From an uncultured Pelagibacteraceae bacterium (GTDB taxonomy: Bacteria; Pseudomonadota; Alphaproteobacteria; Pelagibacterales; Pelagibacteraceae), in contig CACGWC010000003.1 of assembly GCA_902576785.1 (NCBI GenBank), forward strand, positions 1-64,000: a stretch of DNA of 64,000 nt. The letters are read 5' to 3'. Both the position numbers and the translations under genes were made by a program. Numbering within the stretch: position 1 is the first letter of the stretch; each line of letters opens with the position of its first letter. The notes beneath the pieces are model-generated. The model was given only the letters and a program-made list of their open reading frames with translations. It did not search any database and was not told the origin of the DNA. This document shows, in pieces, positions 51,723 to 61,367 of this stretch.

Positions 51723-53151
51723 AATTATCTTCTATTAATTTATTTAACAATCTTACTCCATAACCAGTTGCACCACCAGAGTTAAGCGCTCCTCCATATT
51801 TTGAAAATGCCATGCCAGCAATATCTAAGTGAGCCCAAGGAGTTTTGTTTAATATGAACCTTTGCAAAAATTGTGCTGCTGTAGTCGAACCTGCTCCACC
51901 TACATAATTAATATTTTGCATATCTGCGTTTTTTGAATTTATTAGTTTGTCAAAGTTTTCGTTTAAAGGCATTCTCCAAAGTTTTTCTTCAACACTTTCA
52001 CCTGCATCAATTAGTTGTTTAGATAATTTATCGTTATTTGAAAATAGACCTGCATATTCTGAGCCAAGAGAAACAATTATAGCCCCAGTTAATGTTGCTA
52101 AATCAACAATAAATCGCGGCTTAAATTTTTCTTCTGTAAATGTTAAAGCATCAGCTAAAACTAATCTTCCTTCAGCATCAGTATTTAAAATCTCAATTGT
52201 TTTTCCACTATATGATTTAACGATATCACCAGGTCTTTGAGCATTTCCACTTACCATATTTTCAACAAGTCCAACCACTCCAACTGCGTTAATTTTTGAT
52301 TTTCTTAATGCGAGGGTTTTCATTAAACCAACGACAGTAGCTGAGCCTGCCATATCATAGGTCATATCTTCCATAAATTTTGCTGGTTTTAAAGAATAAC
52401 CTCCAGTATCAAAGCAGACACCTTTTCCAACAAATGCTAAAGGTTTAGATTTACTTTTCGTACCTTTCCATTCTATAGTTACTAAATATGAACCTCTGAC
52501 ACTTCCTTGGCCTACACCCAATAAAGCATTCATACCCATTCTTTTTAATTTTTTTTGATCATATACGGTAACTTTTAATCCAAATTTTCTTAATTTAACA
52601 ATACGTCTTGCATATTCGTCTGGATGCAGAACATTTCCTGGCTCAGATACTAGATCTCTAGTAAGAAAGACACCCTCTAAAAGTGAATTTAATTTATTTC
52701 TCAAAACATTTATTTTTTTTGAATTATCCCCGACCGCATATAAATATGTCGTTAAATTTTTTGATTTATCAGTTTTATAAACATTAAATTCATATGATTT
52801 AAGTTGCATGCCATGTAAAAACTTCTCTATTTGTATGTTAGTAATATTTAATGAACTTGTTTCAAAAAAAGATTTCTCTATTTTATTGCTCTCTAAAAAT
52901 AAGAATAAATTAGATCCAAGTTTCTCATAGTCTAAAGAAGTTTTAGACTTCATACAATTTACAAAAATATAAATTTTGTCGTTTATATTTTGAATAAGAA
53001 ATTTTCTCTCCAAGAATAATTTATTATCAAATATAGGTTTATTTAGAGATTTAACGATTTTATTTTGAGTAGATTTATCCTTTAATAAAATAACCTGATT
53101 ATCTTTGGCTACTTTGGGTACTTTAGTTACAAAATCTAATTTTAGCTTCAT
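51715..53151 (-). CDS. pepA: Leucyl aminopeptidase
   Basis: A 478-residue M17 metallo-aminopeptidase. The N-terminal half is a divergent macro-like domain. The catalytic half contains LAFVGKGVCFDTGGYSLKP, MTYDMAGSATVVGLM, EILNTDAEGRLVLADAL (metal ligands Asp, Glu; catalytic Arg) and LATLTGAIIVSLG. It trims N-terminal residues from peptides in the cytoplasm, and in some bacteria also binds DNA. It is coupled to ndk and divergent from lptF across 54 bases. Confidence 0.95.
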   Translation of the reverse strand: MKLKLDFVTKVPKVAKDNQVILLKDKSTQNKIVKSLNKPIFDNKLFLERKFLIQNINDKIYIFVNCMKSKTSLDYEKLGSNLFLFLESNKIEKSFFETSSLNITNIQIEKFLHGMQLKSYEFNVYKTDKSKNLTTYLYAVGDNSKKINVLRNKLNSLLEGVFLTRDLVSEPGNVLHPDEYARRIVKLRKFGLKVTVYDQKKLKRMGMNALLGVGQGSVRGSYLVTIEWKGTKSKSKPLAFVGKGVCFDTGGYSLKPAKFMEDMTYDMAGSATVVGLMKTLALRKSKINAVGVVGLVENMVSGNAQRPGDIVKSYSGKTIEILNTDAEGRLVLADALTFTEEKFKPRFIVDLATLTGAIIVSLGSEYAGLFSNNDKLSKQLIDAGESVEEKLWRMPLNENFDKLINSKNADMQNINYVGGAGSTTAAQFLQRFILNKTPWAHLDIAGMAFSKYGGALNSGGATGYGVRLLNKLIEDNYE

Positions 53152-53205
53152 TTTTTTGAAATATTTAATAGATAATGTTGTATATTTATTAAATTACTAA
53201 TTTCA

Positions 53206-54336
53206 ATGAATAAATTAATTTTTCGCAAATTATCGAGTGATATTTTAATATTTTTTCTATTATCTTCGCTTGCTATTACATCTATTGTGTGGGTTATTCA
53301 AGGTGTTAATCTTTTAGATATTGTTACAGAAAAAGGGCATTCCATAAATGTTTATTTTACATATACGCTACTCAATCTGCCTAAAATCTTCAGTAAACTT
53401 TTAATATTCACATATTTTTTAACTTTATTCGTGATATTAAACAGATATGAAGAAAGTAACGAAATTCTTGTTTTTTGGACAAATGGTATAAAAAAAATAT
53501 CTTTTATTAACTTTATTGGAATTTTTTCGATCACATTTTTGGCATTACAATTAACTTTGAATTTATACATTGTACCTATATCACAAAATTTAGCTCAAAA
53601 TTATCTAAAAAATTCATCATTAGATTTCTTTCCAAAGCTTGTTGAAGAAAAAAAGTTTTTAAACATAATGCAAAATTTAACTATTTTTGTAGAAGAGCAT
53701 GATGATAATGGAAATTTAAAAGGCATCTATATAAAAGAAAATTTAAAGAATAATGAAAAAAAAATAATCATAGCAAATGAAGGTGTACTAATTAGCAATA
53801 TAAATGATTTTAGTTTTAAACTATTTGATGGAAAAATTACAAATATAATTAATAATGGTAGTTTTAATCTAAGTTTTAAAGAAACAACTTATGATTTATC
53901 AAAATTAAATTCAAAAACAAGACAAGTTACTAAATTAAACGAGACGAATACCCCTTTTTTATTATTTTGTTTAGAGAGATTTATAGAAAAAAGAAAAGAT
54001 AAAAATCTAAGATGCGGTGGGGAAAATTCATTTTTAATTAAAGAAATTTATGAAGAAATTTTTAAACGAGCCATAAATCCAGTTTATATTATAATCCTAT
54101 CACTTGTTAGTTCATTGGTTATTCTTAAACCCAAAGTTAAAAATTTTGGAAATTATTATAAAAGTTTATTATTTTTTGTAGGATTTGTAATAATATTATT
54201 TTCTGAATTAAGTTACAAATTTATATTCTCATCAATTTATATTGAAATATTTTTCATAATTTTACCAATTATTTTAATATTACTATTTTATTTTTATATT
54301 TTATTAATTACAAAATTTAAATTTAGACACTTATGA
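53206..54336 (+). CDS. lptF: LPS export permease LptF
   Basis: A 376-residue YjgP/YjgQ-family inner-membrane protein. Three N-terminal helices (residues about 12-125) are followed by a periplasmic beta-jellyroll domain and three C-terminal helices, the LptF/LptG layout. ITSIVWVIQGVNLLDIVTEKG resembles the family start. It pairs with LptG and LptB2 (not in the window) to extract lipopolysaccharide. It overlaps lptG by 4 bases and is extremely AT-rich. Confidence 0.9.
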   Translation: MNKLIFRKLSSDILIFFLLSSLAITSIVWVIQGVNLLDIVTEKGHSINVYFTYTLLNLPKIFSKLLIFTYFLTLFVILNRYEESNEILVFWTNGIKKISFINFIGIFSITFLALQLTLNLYIVPISQNLAQNYLKNSSLDFFPKLVEEKKFLNIMQNLTIFVEEHDDNGNLKGIYIKENLKNNEKKIIIANEGVLISNINDFSFKLFDGKITNIINNGSFNLSFKETTYDLSKLNSKTRQVTKLNETNTPFLLFCLERFIEKRKDKNLRCGGENSFLIKEIYEEIFKRAINPVYIIILSLVSSLVILKPKVKNFGNYYKSLLFFVGFVIILFSELSYKFIFSSIYIEIFFIILPIILILLFYFYILLITKFKFRHL

Positions 54337-55415
54337 TTTTTAAAAAGTATCAAAAGTATATTTACTCGTTATTTTCAAAAAATTTTTTTGTAATTAGTTT
54401 AATGTTTTTTTGTGTAGTAATAATAATTAATTTTTTTGAAGAAATAAGATTTGCAGAAAAGTATGGTGCAGAAGTTCAATATATTTTGTATTTGTCCTTT
54501 ATCAATGCTCCTTCTTTAATATTTGAAATATTTCCGTTTATATTTTTAATTACTGTTAAAATATTTTATCTTAGGTTAATTGATAAACAGGAGCTAGCGA
54601 TACTAAATTCGAATGGAATAAGTAACCTTAAGATTATATTTCAATTAACAATAATCACATCAATTATTGGCTTATTTTTGCTAGTTTTTTTCTATTATTT
54701 TTCATCAAATTTGAAGAGTAAATACTTAGATATAAAAAATAGATTTTCAAATTCAAACGAATATTTAGCTGTTGTTAATGATGATGGCTTATGGATCAAG
54801 GAAGAGATAGAGGACAATTTATATATTATTCATGCTGAAAAATTTGATGAAAATGAACTAAGATCTATAACTATTTCAGAGGCAAGTAAATACTATGAGA
54901 ACAAGAGAACAATTATAGCAGAAAAAGCTAATATTAATTCAAAAAACTGGCAATTATCGAATGTTTCTTTACTTAGCGATGAGAGTAATATTAAATATCT
55001 AAAAACTTATGTTTATAATTCATCATTTAATGGAGAAATAATTTCAAATCTATTTTCTAACTTAAATTCATTAAATATTGTTGAGTTGCACAAATTGTCT
55101 AATAGCTATAAGAAAATTGGTTATTCTAATACTGAGATAAAACTTCATTTAAATAAAATTTATAGTATGCCAATTTTTTTTATATTAATGACAATACTAG
55201 GCTTCATTATAATTAATAAATTGAAAAAAATAAAATCAAAATTTTTTGTAATAATATTTGGAATTTTTATTTCTGTTATAGTTTATTATTTAAATTTTTT
55301 TTCAGGTGTTTTGGGAAATAAGGGGGCTCTTCCAATTTATTTATCAGTTTGGATGCCACTTATAATTTTATTATTAATATGCAATATTGGTATAATTAAA
55401 ATAAATGAAAACTAA
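54333..55415 (+). CDS. lptG: LPS export permease LptG
   Basis: A 360-residue partner of LptF with the same six-helix plus periplasmic-domain layout. LAILNSNGISNLKII matches the coupling-helix region of YjgQ, and SMPIFFILMTILGFIIINKL with FSGVLGNKGALPIYLSVWMPL forms the C-terminal helices. It overlaps lptF by 4 bases and lptD by 11, so the LPS transport genes are translated together. Confidence 0.9.
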   Translation: MIFKKYQKYIYSLFSKNFFVISLMFFCVVIIINFFEEIRFAEKYGAEVQYILYLSFINAPSLIFEIFPFIFLITVKIFYLRLIDKQELAILNSNGISNLKIIFQLTIITSIIGLFLLVFFYYFSSNLKSKYLDIKNRFSNSNEYLAVVNDDGLWIKEEIEDNLYIIHAEKFDENELRSITISEASKYYENKRTIIAEKANINSKNWQLSNVSLLSDESNIKYLKTYVYNSSFNGEIISNLFSNLNSLNIVELHKLSNSYKKIGYSNTEIKLHLNKIYSMPIFFILMTILGFIIINKLKKIKSKFFVIIFGIFISVIVYYLNFFSGVLGNKGALPIYLSVWMPLIILLLICNIGIIKINEN

Positions 55416-57804
55416 ACTTACATTTGCAATTATTTTTTTAATTTTTGCTTTAATAAATAAGTCAATTTCAGATGATATCGATTTTGAAGCATCTAATATG
55501 GATATTAAAGATAATGGAAATTTAATTTTAGCTTATAAATCTAAAACCTTAGTTCCTTCAAAAAAAATAGAGATTAAATCTAATGAAGTTAAATATTACA
55601 AAAAAAAAAATATAATTATATTCATAGGTGATGTTTATTTTCATGACCAGATAAATGATATGATAATCGAAAGTAATAAAATAAATTATAACAGGAATTC
55701 CAATATTATTTATAGCAGTGGAGAAACTTTAATAAATTATAAAAATGAGTATAACATTAAATCAACAGATGTTTTTTATAATAGAAAAAACTTAGAAATT
55801 TATGGTGAAAAAGAAGCAAATATTGAAGATTTAAATAAAAATTATTACAATTTAAAAGATAAATTTAAATTCAACTTATCTAAAAATTTAATCCAATCAG
55901 AGAAATCAATCATTATTGATAATGAAAAGAACAAATATGTTTTTGATAATTTGATCCTTGACTTAAATACAAATGAAATCGCTGGGAAAGAATTAAAAGT
56001 TGAGTATGAAAAATCTTATTTTGGTAACAAAAATAATGATCCTCAATTGAAAGGCCGAAGTGTATATTCAAATGATGATGAATTAAAAGTATACAAAGCC
56101 GTCTTTAGCACATGCAACATAGATAATAAAAAATGTAGAGGTTGGGAGCTTAATAGTAAAGAATTTAGGCATGACAAAATCAAGAAAATTTTTGAATATA
56201 AAGATACATGGCTTAAAATACTTGATTATAAAGTCTTTTTCTTACCCTACTTCAATCACCCTGATCCATCAATTAAAAGAAAGTCGGGATTTTTAACCCC
56301 ATCTTATTCAACCTCTGAAGTTCAAGGAAATTCTATAAAAATTCCGTATTTTAAAGTTTTAGGTATTGATAAAGATTTGACTTTTAATCCAATATTTTTT
56401 GCAGATAAAAGTTTTTTATTACAAAATGAATACAGACAAATTTTTAAAAATTCTTATACTTTAAGTGATTTTGGACTTCTTGTTGGTGAAGGAGGTACCA
56501 AAGGTCATTTTTTCTATAATCAAATTGGAAAGCTAAGTGATCGAACAGATTATGAGATAAATATTGAAAGTGTTAGAGGTGATAATTACTTAAAAAATTA
56601 TAATTTAAAATCCTCTTCAAAATTAATTACTAATGATAATGTATTAAAATCCAGGATTGACTTGGATCAAAGTTTTTCTGACTCAAAACTAAAGACATCT
56701 TTTAAGGTTTTTGAAGACTTGTCTAAAAATAAAAATGATAGATACCAATATATTTTTCCCAAATATGACTTCGTGAAAAATATAAAGATCCCTGATAATT
56801 ATAACGGAAATTTTACTTTCTCTACAAGTGGTTACAATAAGAATTATAATACTAATATGCACGATAGTGTTTTGTCGAATACTTTTCACTTTAATTCTGA
56901 TGACTTTGTTTCTTCGAAGGGAATGGTTACTCACTATGATTTGGTATTGGAAAATATAAATAGTTACTCAAATAATTCATCTAACTTCGAAAAAAATGCT
57001 AATTATACATTATTTGAAACTTTTAAATTAGATTTTTCATTGCCTTTGATAAAAAAAATGGAAAATAATAATAATTATTTGAAACCTAAAGCTTCTTTTA
57101 GATATAGTCCTAATGGGAACATTGATATGTCTTCGCAAGATACTGTTATTGATTATAATAATGCTTTCAGTTTAAACAGAATTGGAAATGAAGGCGGAGA
57201 AGCACTAACATTAGGGTTAGAATTTGAAAAATTTAATAATGAAGTGGGTGAAATATTCAGTGCTAGAGTAGGAAATATTTTGAAACCATACAAGGATGCT
57301 AAAATGCCATCAAAATCTAAATTAGACCAAACAAGATCTGATATATTTGGGGATTTAAATTACAAAATAAGTAAAAATTTAAAACTTGGCTATTCATTTT
57401 CTTATGACAGAGACTTGGATTTTTCTAATTTGGACTCCTTAAATTTAGATGCAAGTATTAATAATTTATTCACAAACTTCAATTATTATACTGAAAATAA
57501 CGACTTTGGTGACGAAGAAACATTAAGAAATAAAACCAGGTATAAAATTGATAATAATACAAATTTAATTTTTACCACTGCAAAAGACCTAAAAGATGAT
57601 TTTACAGAATATTATAACCTTGCTTTTGAATATTTAACTGACTGTATTTCGATAAATTTAAACTACAATAAAACTTTTTACAGTGATGGAAATTTAGAGC
57701 CCGATAATACTTTATCTTTTTTGATAAAAATTATTCCTTTTACCGAGTTTGGAGTGCCGAATGTAGGCAATATAATCAATAGATCTTCAAATGTTATTAA
57801 TTAA
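55405..57804 (+). CDS. lptD: LPS-assembly outer-membrane protein LptD
   Basis: A 799-residue outer-membrane protein. A signal peptide (residues 1-22, ending NKSISDD) is followed by an OstA/jellyroll domain (IIIFIGDVYFHDQINDMIIESNKINYN) and a large beta barrel. The cysteine-rich link FSTCNIDNKKCRGWELNSKEFRHD and the plug-like YFNHPDPSIKRKSGFLTPSYS are highly typical. It inserts LPS into the outer leaflet with LptE. It overlaps lptG by 11 bases and surA by 14 bases. Confidence 0.93.
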   Translation: MKTKLTFAIIFLIFALINKSISDDIDFEASNMDIKDNGNLILAYKSKTLVPSKKIEIKSNEVKYYKKKNIIIFIGDVYFHDQINDMIIESNKINYNRNSNIIYSSGETLINYKNEYNIKSTDVFYNRKNLEIYGEKEANIEDLNKNYYNLKDKFKFNLSKNLIQSEKSIIIDNEKNKYVFDNLILDLNTNEIAGKELKVEYEKSYFGNKNNDPQLKGRSVYSNDDELKVYKAVFSTCNIDNKKCRGWELNSKEFRHDKIKKIFEYKDTWLKILDYKVFFLPYFNHPDPSIKRKSGFLTPSYSTSEVQGNSIKIPYFKVLGIDKDLTFNPIFFADKSFLLQNEYRQIFKNSYTLSDFGLLVGEGGTKGHFFYNQIGKLSDRTDYEINIESVRGDNYLKNYNLKSSSKLITNDNVLKSRIDLDQSFSDSKLKTSFKVFEDLSKNKNDRYQYIFPKYDFVKNIKIPDNYNGNFTFSTSGYNKNYNTNMHDSVLSNTFHFNSDDFVSSKGMVTHYDLVLENINSYSNNSSNFEKNANYTLFETFKLDFSLPLIKKMENNNNYLKPKASFRYSPNGNIDMSSQDTVIDYNNAFSLNRIGNEGGEALTLGLEFEKFNNEVGEIFSARVGNILKPYKDAKMPSKSKLDQTRSDIFGDLNYKISKNLKLGYSFSYDRDLDFSNLDSLNLDASINNLFTNFNYYTENNDFGDEETLRNKTRYKIDNNTNLIFTTAKDLKDDFTEYYNLAFEYLTDCISINLNYNKTFYSDGNLEPDNTLSFLIKIIPFTEFGVPNVGNIINRSSNVIN

Positions 57805-58717
57805 AATTATTGTTATATCTATTTTTTTTGTTTTAAATTCATTCATCGTAGAAGCAAATATTAAAATCAAATATAAAATTGGCACTGAAATTATTACAAA
57901 TATAGATATTTTAAATGAAAAAAATTATTTAATCTTTCTAAGACCCAGTTTAAAAAACTTACCTGAAGATGAAATTTTAAAAATATCAGAAAATTCATTA
58001 ATAAGAGAAATAATAAAAAAAAGGGAAATAAGTATAATTTTTAAAAATTTTGAAGATACAGAATTTATGGATGAAATAAAAAAAAACTTATTTAATTTTA
58101 AAAATGTTGATAACGAAAATGAATTTAAGTTACTAGCTAAAGAAAATAATATAAATTACGAAAAAATCCTTGAAAAAATAAAAATTGAAGGTCTATGGAA
58201 TGATTTTATATTCAAAAAATACAATTCATTAGTTAGAATTGATGAAAAAAAGTTAAAAAATCAGTTATCAAATAAATTAGAAAATAACAAAAAATATGAA
58301 TACAATATTTCTGAATTAATATTTGAAATTAATGAGCAAGAAAATTTATCAAATAAAAAAAAAATTATAGTAAATTATATTAAAAATAATTCTTTTAAAG
58401 CTGCAGCAAGTAAGTTTAGTATTTCTAATACATCTCAAATTGGGGGGGAAATAGGTTGGGTTAAAGAAACATTGTTATCAGAAAAGCTATCAAAAGAATT
58501 AAGTAAAATTTTAATTGGTGGTATCACAGAAGCTATCAAACATCCTAATGGATATTTATTACTAAAAGTAAATGACAAAAGACAAATTAAACAAGTTATA
58601 AATGCAGAAAAGGAATTAAAAAATCTAATTAATTATGAAAGAAATAAACAATTAAATCAATTTTCACTTTTACATTATAAAAAATTAAAACAAAATATTA
58701 TTATAAATGAATTCTAA
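57791..58717 (+). CDS. surA: SurA-like periplasmic chaperone / peptidyl-prolyl isomerase
   Basis: A 308-residue protein with a signal peptide (residues 1-22), a SurA-N-like helical domain (VIDI-type start: IGTEIITNIDILNEKNYL) and one parvulin domain (YEYNISELIFEINEQ ... SQIGGEIGWVKETLLSEKLSKEL ... HPNGYLLLKVND). E. coli SurA has two parvulin domains and is about 430 residues; this form has one. It helps fold outer-membrane proteins such as the LptD encoded just upstream (14-base overlap). Confidence 0.85.
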   Translation: MLLIKIIVISIFFVLNSFIVEANIKIKYKIGTEIITNIDILNEKNYLIFLRPSLKNLPEDEILKISENSLIREIIKKREISIIFKNFEDTEFMDEIKKNLFNFKNVDNENEFKLLAKENNINYEKILEKIKIEGLWNDFIFKKYNSLVRIDEKKLKNQLSNKLENNKKYEYNISELIFEINEQENLSNKKKIIVNYIKNNSFKAAASKFSISNTSQIGGEIGWVKETLLSEKLSKELSKILIGGITEAIKHPNGYLLLKVNDKRQIKQVINAEKELKNLINYERNKQLNQFSLLHYKKLKQNIIINEF

Positions 58718-59669
58718 TTATATAATTATAGTATTAGGAGAGCCCTATAGTACATTTTCAGAAATTATAGCAAAATATTTCTATAAGAAAAAAAAATTTA
58801 AAAAATATGTTGTTCTAATAGGAAATATAAATTTATTAAAAAGACAACTGAACAAATTAAAATACAGTATAAATTTCAATGAAATAAAAGATTTAAAGAG
58901 TGCTAAAGCTAATGCAGTTAATATTATTAATATTAATTTTTTATATAAAAAAGTATTTTCAACTGTTACCAATCTATCTTCAAAATATATTGAAAAATGT
59001 TTCGATTTATCACTTGAATTGATAAAAAAAAATAAAAAAAAATGTATTTTAATTAATGGACCAGTATCTAAAGAAACTTTTTTAAATAAGAAATATCTTG
59101 GTATTACCGAGTATCTCTCAAGAAAAACAAATTCTAAAAATGAAACAATGTTAATTTATAATGATAAATTGTCTGTTTCACCTCTGACAACTCATATACC
59201 ATTGAAATATGTATCAAAAAAAATATCCAAAGAAAAAATTATAAATTGTGTGATAAATTTAAATAATTTTTATTCTAAGGTTTTAAAGAAGAAAGCTAAA
59301 TTTGCAATTTTAGGCTTAAACCCCCACTGTGAAACTGTTGATCAATTTAGCGAAGAAGACAAAATAATAGTTCCATCAATTAGAATATTAAAGAAAAAAG
59401 GTATAAAACTAGAAGGAGTATTTCCAGCAGATACATTCTTTTTAGAAAAAAATATAAAAAAGTATGATGTTGTGATTGGTATGTATCATGATCAAGTATT
59501 AACTCCTATTAAAACTCTTTTTAAATTTAAAGCGATAAATATTACAATTGGCCTTCCATTCATACGAATTTCACCGGATCATGGACCAAATTCAGCAATG
59601 CAAGGAAAAAATCTTTCAGATCCATCATCTTTTTTTTATGCAATGAAATTTGCAGAAAATATTAATTAA
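58707..59669 (+). CDS. pdxA: 4-hydroxythreonine-4-phosphate dehydrogenase
   Basis: A 320-residue PdxA for the DXP-dependent route to vitamin B6. INGPVSKETF, the metal-binding TTHIPLKYV, GLNPHCETVDQFSEEDK, VIGMYHDQVLTPIK and RISPDHGPN are characteristic. It oxidises 4-phosphohydroxythreonine. The order lptD-surA-pdxA-rsmA is conserved widely in proteobacteria. It overlaps surA by 11 bases and is 2 bases before rsmA. Confidence 0.93.
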   Translation: MNSNYIIIVLGEPYSTFSEIIAKYFYKKKKFKKYVVLIGNINLLKRQLNKLKYSINFNEIKDLKSAKANAVNIININFLYKKVFSTVTNLSSKYIEKCFDLSLELIKKNKKKCILINGPVSKETFLNKKYLGITEYLSRKTNSKNETMLIYNDKLSVSPLTTHIPLKYVSKKISKEKIINCVINLNNFYSKVLKKKAKFAILGLNPHCETVDQFSEEDKIIVPSIRILKKKGIKLEGVFPADTFFLEKNIKKYDVVIGMYHDQVLTPIKTLFKFKAINITIGLPFIRISPDHGPNSAMQGKNLSDPSSFFYAMKFAENIN

Positions 59670-59671
59670 AA

Positions 59672-60457
59672 ATGAGGCCTAAAAAAAGTTTGGGTCAAAA
59701 TTTTTTGAATAATGAAAGTATACTCACAAAAATAGTTGATTCTGGAAATATTGAAATTAATGATATTGTTTTAGAAATCGGACCAGGAACAGGTAATTTA
59801 ACAAAAAAAATTTTAGAAAAAAAACCAAAACTTTTAATAGTTGTTGAAAAGGATAAGGATTTATCTCTTGTTCTTAAAAGAAAATATGGTGAAAAAATTG
59901 AAATTATTAATAAGGATATTCTTAGCTGTTATCATGATTTTAAATTTGATAGGCCAATTAAAGTATTTGGAAACTTGCCATATAATATTTCAACACAAAT
60001 TTTAACTTCCTTTATTAAATTAAAAGATATGAATGAAAAATTTCAAAAGTTTGTATTCATTTTTCAGAAAGAAGTAGCAGAGAGAATTTTGGCTAATGAA
60101 AATTCAAAAAATTATGGAAGATTATCTATAATCACTTATTGGAAAATGAATGTTAAAAAAGTTATCGATATTGATCCAAAATATTTTAATCCGGTTCCAA
60201 AAGTATGGAGCACACTATTATTATTCACACCCAAATTAGATTTTAAATACTTAAATAAACCTGAAAATCTTGAACACATAACAAATATATTTTTTAGCCA
60301 AAGACGAAAAATGATAAAAAAGCCAATGAAACAAATTTTTAGTAATTTTAATGAAATTGCAGATAAGATGAATATTGATTTAAATTTAAGACCTCAAAAT
60401 ATATCAAAAAATAAATATTTAGAAATTTGTAAAATTTATGATAAATTACATAAGTAA
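59672..60457 (+). CDS. rsmA: 16S rRNA dimethyladenosine transferase
   Basis: A 261-residue KsgA/RsmA. KKSLGQNFLNNESIL is the family start, VLEIGPGTGNLTKKIL the SAM site, VFGNLPYNISTQIL the catalytic NLPY motif, and FFSQRRKMIKKPMKQ the C-terminal RNA-contact region. It dimethylates two adjacent adenines near the 3' end of 16S rRNA. Its end overlaps the convergent gmk by 12 bases. Confidence 0.95.
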   Translation: MRPKKSLGQNFLNNESILTKIVDSGNIEINDIVLEIGPGTGNLTKKILEKKPKLLIVVEKDKDLSLVLKRKYGEKIEIINKDILSCYHDFKFDRPIKVFGNLPYNISTQILTSFIKLKDMNEKFQKFVFIFQKEVAERILANENSKNYGRLSIITYWKMNVKKVIDIDPKYFNPVPKVWSTLLLFTPKLDFKYLNKPENLEHITNIFFSQRRKMIKKPMKQIFSNFNEIADKMNIDLNLRPQNISKNKYLEICKIYDKLHK

Positions 60458-61069
60458 TTTTTTTACGTGTTGAGTAATAAATTTTCTATCGAGAGTATAT
60501 TTAGTTGGATTTGCTATGAAGGAAACAATTTTTTTATAACACTTTTTTAAGTCGTCATTAATTACAACATAATCATATTCTTTCCATTTTGATAAGTCTT
60601 TTTTGAAACCTTTCATTCTCTTTTTTACAGTCTTCATATTTTTCTTTTCCCTTTTAATAAGCCTTTCTAATAATTCCTTCTTTGAGGGAGGTAGTATAAA
60701 GATTGTTAGTAATTTATAATTTAATCTTTTATTTCTTATTTGCCTCGTTCCTTGCCAATCGATATCAAATAAAATATTTTTGCCTCTTTTAAGCTGTTTT
60801 GTTACCAAATATTTTGAAGATCCGTAGTAATTATCAAAAACTTTAGCATGCTCTATAAATTCACCTTTTTTTATAAGTTTTTTAAAATTATTTTTTGAAG
60901 TAAAGTAATAATCTTTACCATTTTTTTCGTTTAACCTTGGAAGCCTAGTGGTATGAGATATAGATATTAAAAATTTTTTATTTCTTGCAATTTTTTTAAC
61001 AAGTGTCGTCTTCCCAGCACCAGAAGGTGAAGAGAGGATAAACATCCCTCCTTTATTGGAACTGGACAT
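60446..61069 (-). CDS. gmk: Guanylate kinase
   Basis: A 207-residue kinase. The P-loop is SSPSGAGKTTL, then ISISHTTRLPRLNEKNGKDYYF (GMP site), FIEHAKVFDNYYGSSKYLV and ILFDIDWQGTRQIR. It phosphorylates GMP to GDP. Only 12 bases separate its start from the acpP stop, so it is probably the last gene of the fabD-fabG-acpP-gmk unit. Confidence 0.96.
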   Translation of the reverse strand: MSSSNKGGMFILSSPSGAGKTTLVKKIARNKKFLISISHTTRLPRLNEKNGKDYYFTSKNNFKKLIKKGEFIEHAKVFDNYYGSSKYLVTKQLKRGKNILFDIDWQGTRQIRNKRLNYKLLTIFILPPSKKELLERLIKREKKNMKTVKKRMKGFKKDLSKWKEYDYVVINDDLKKCYKKIVSFIANPTKYTLDRKFITQHVKKLLM

Positions 61070-61081
61070 TTAAATTAAAAC

Positions 61082-61321
61082 TTAGTTTGCTTTATTTTCG
61101 ATAAACTTAACAGCATCACCAACGGTTAGAATCTTTTCAGCATCACTATCGGAGATATCTGATCCAAATTCTTCTTCGAAAGCCATGACTAATTCAACAG
61201 TATCTAAACTGTCTGCGCCAAGATCGTCTATAAAGCTAGACTCTTCTGTAACTTTTGCCTCATCTATCCCTAGATGATCAGCAACTATTTTTTTAACTTT
61301 ACTTGAAATATCTTCAGACAT
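61082..61321 (-). CDS. acpP: Acyl carrier protein
   Basis: A 79-residue acidic carrier protein. The phosphopantetheine site is Ser38 in [18 protein letters not shown]. It carries growing fatty acyl chains and interacts with FabD and FabG encoded upstream. It has a higher GC share than its neighbours, as expected of a highly expressed protein. A 46-base spacer separates it from fabG. Confidence 0.97.
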   Translation of the reverse strand: MSEDISSKVKKIVADHLGIDEAKVTEESSFIDDLGADSLDTVELVMAFEEEFGSDISDSDAEKILTVGDAVKFIENKAN

Positions 61322-61367
61322 AATTTCCTTATTAATTAAATTCTTAATAGATATTTATATTATTTTG

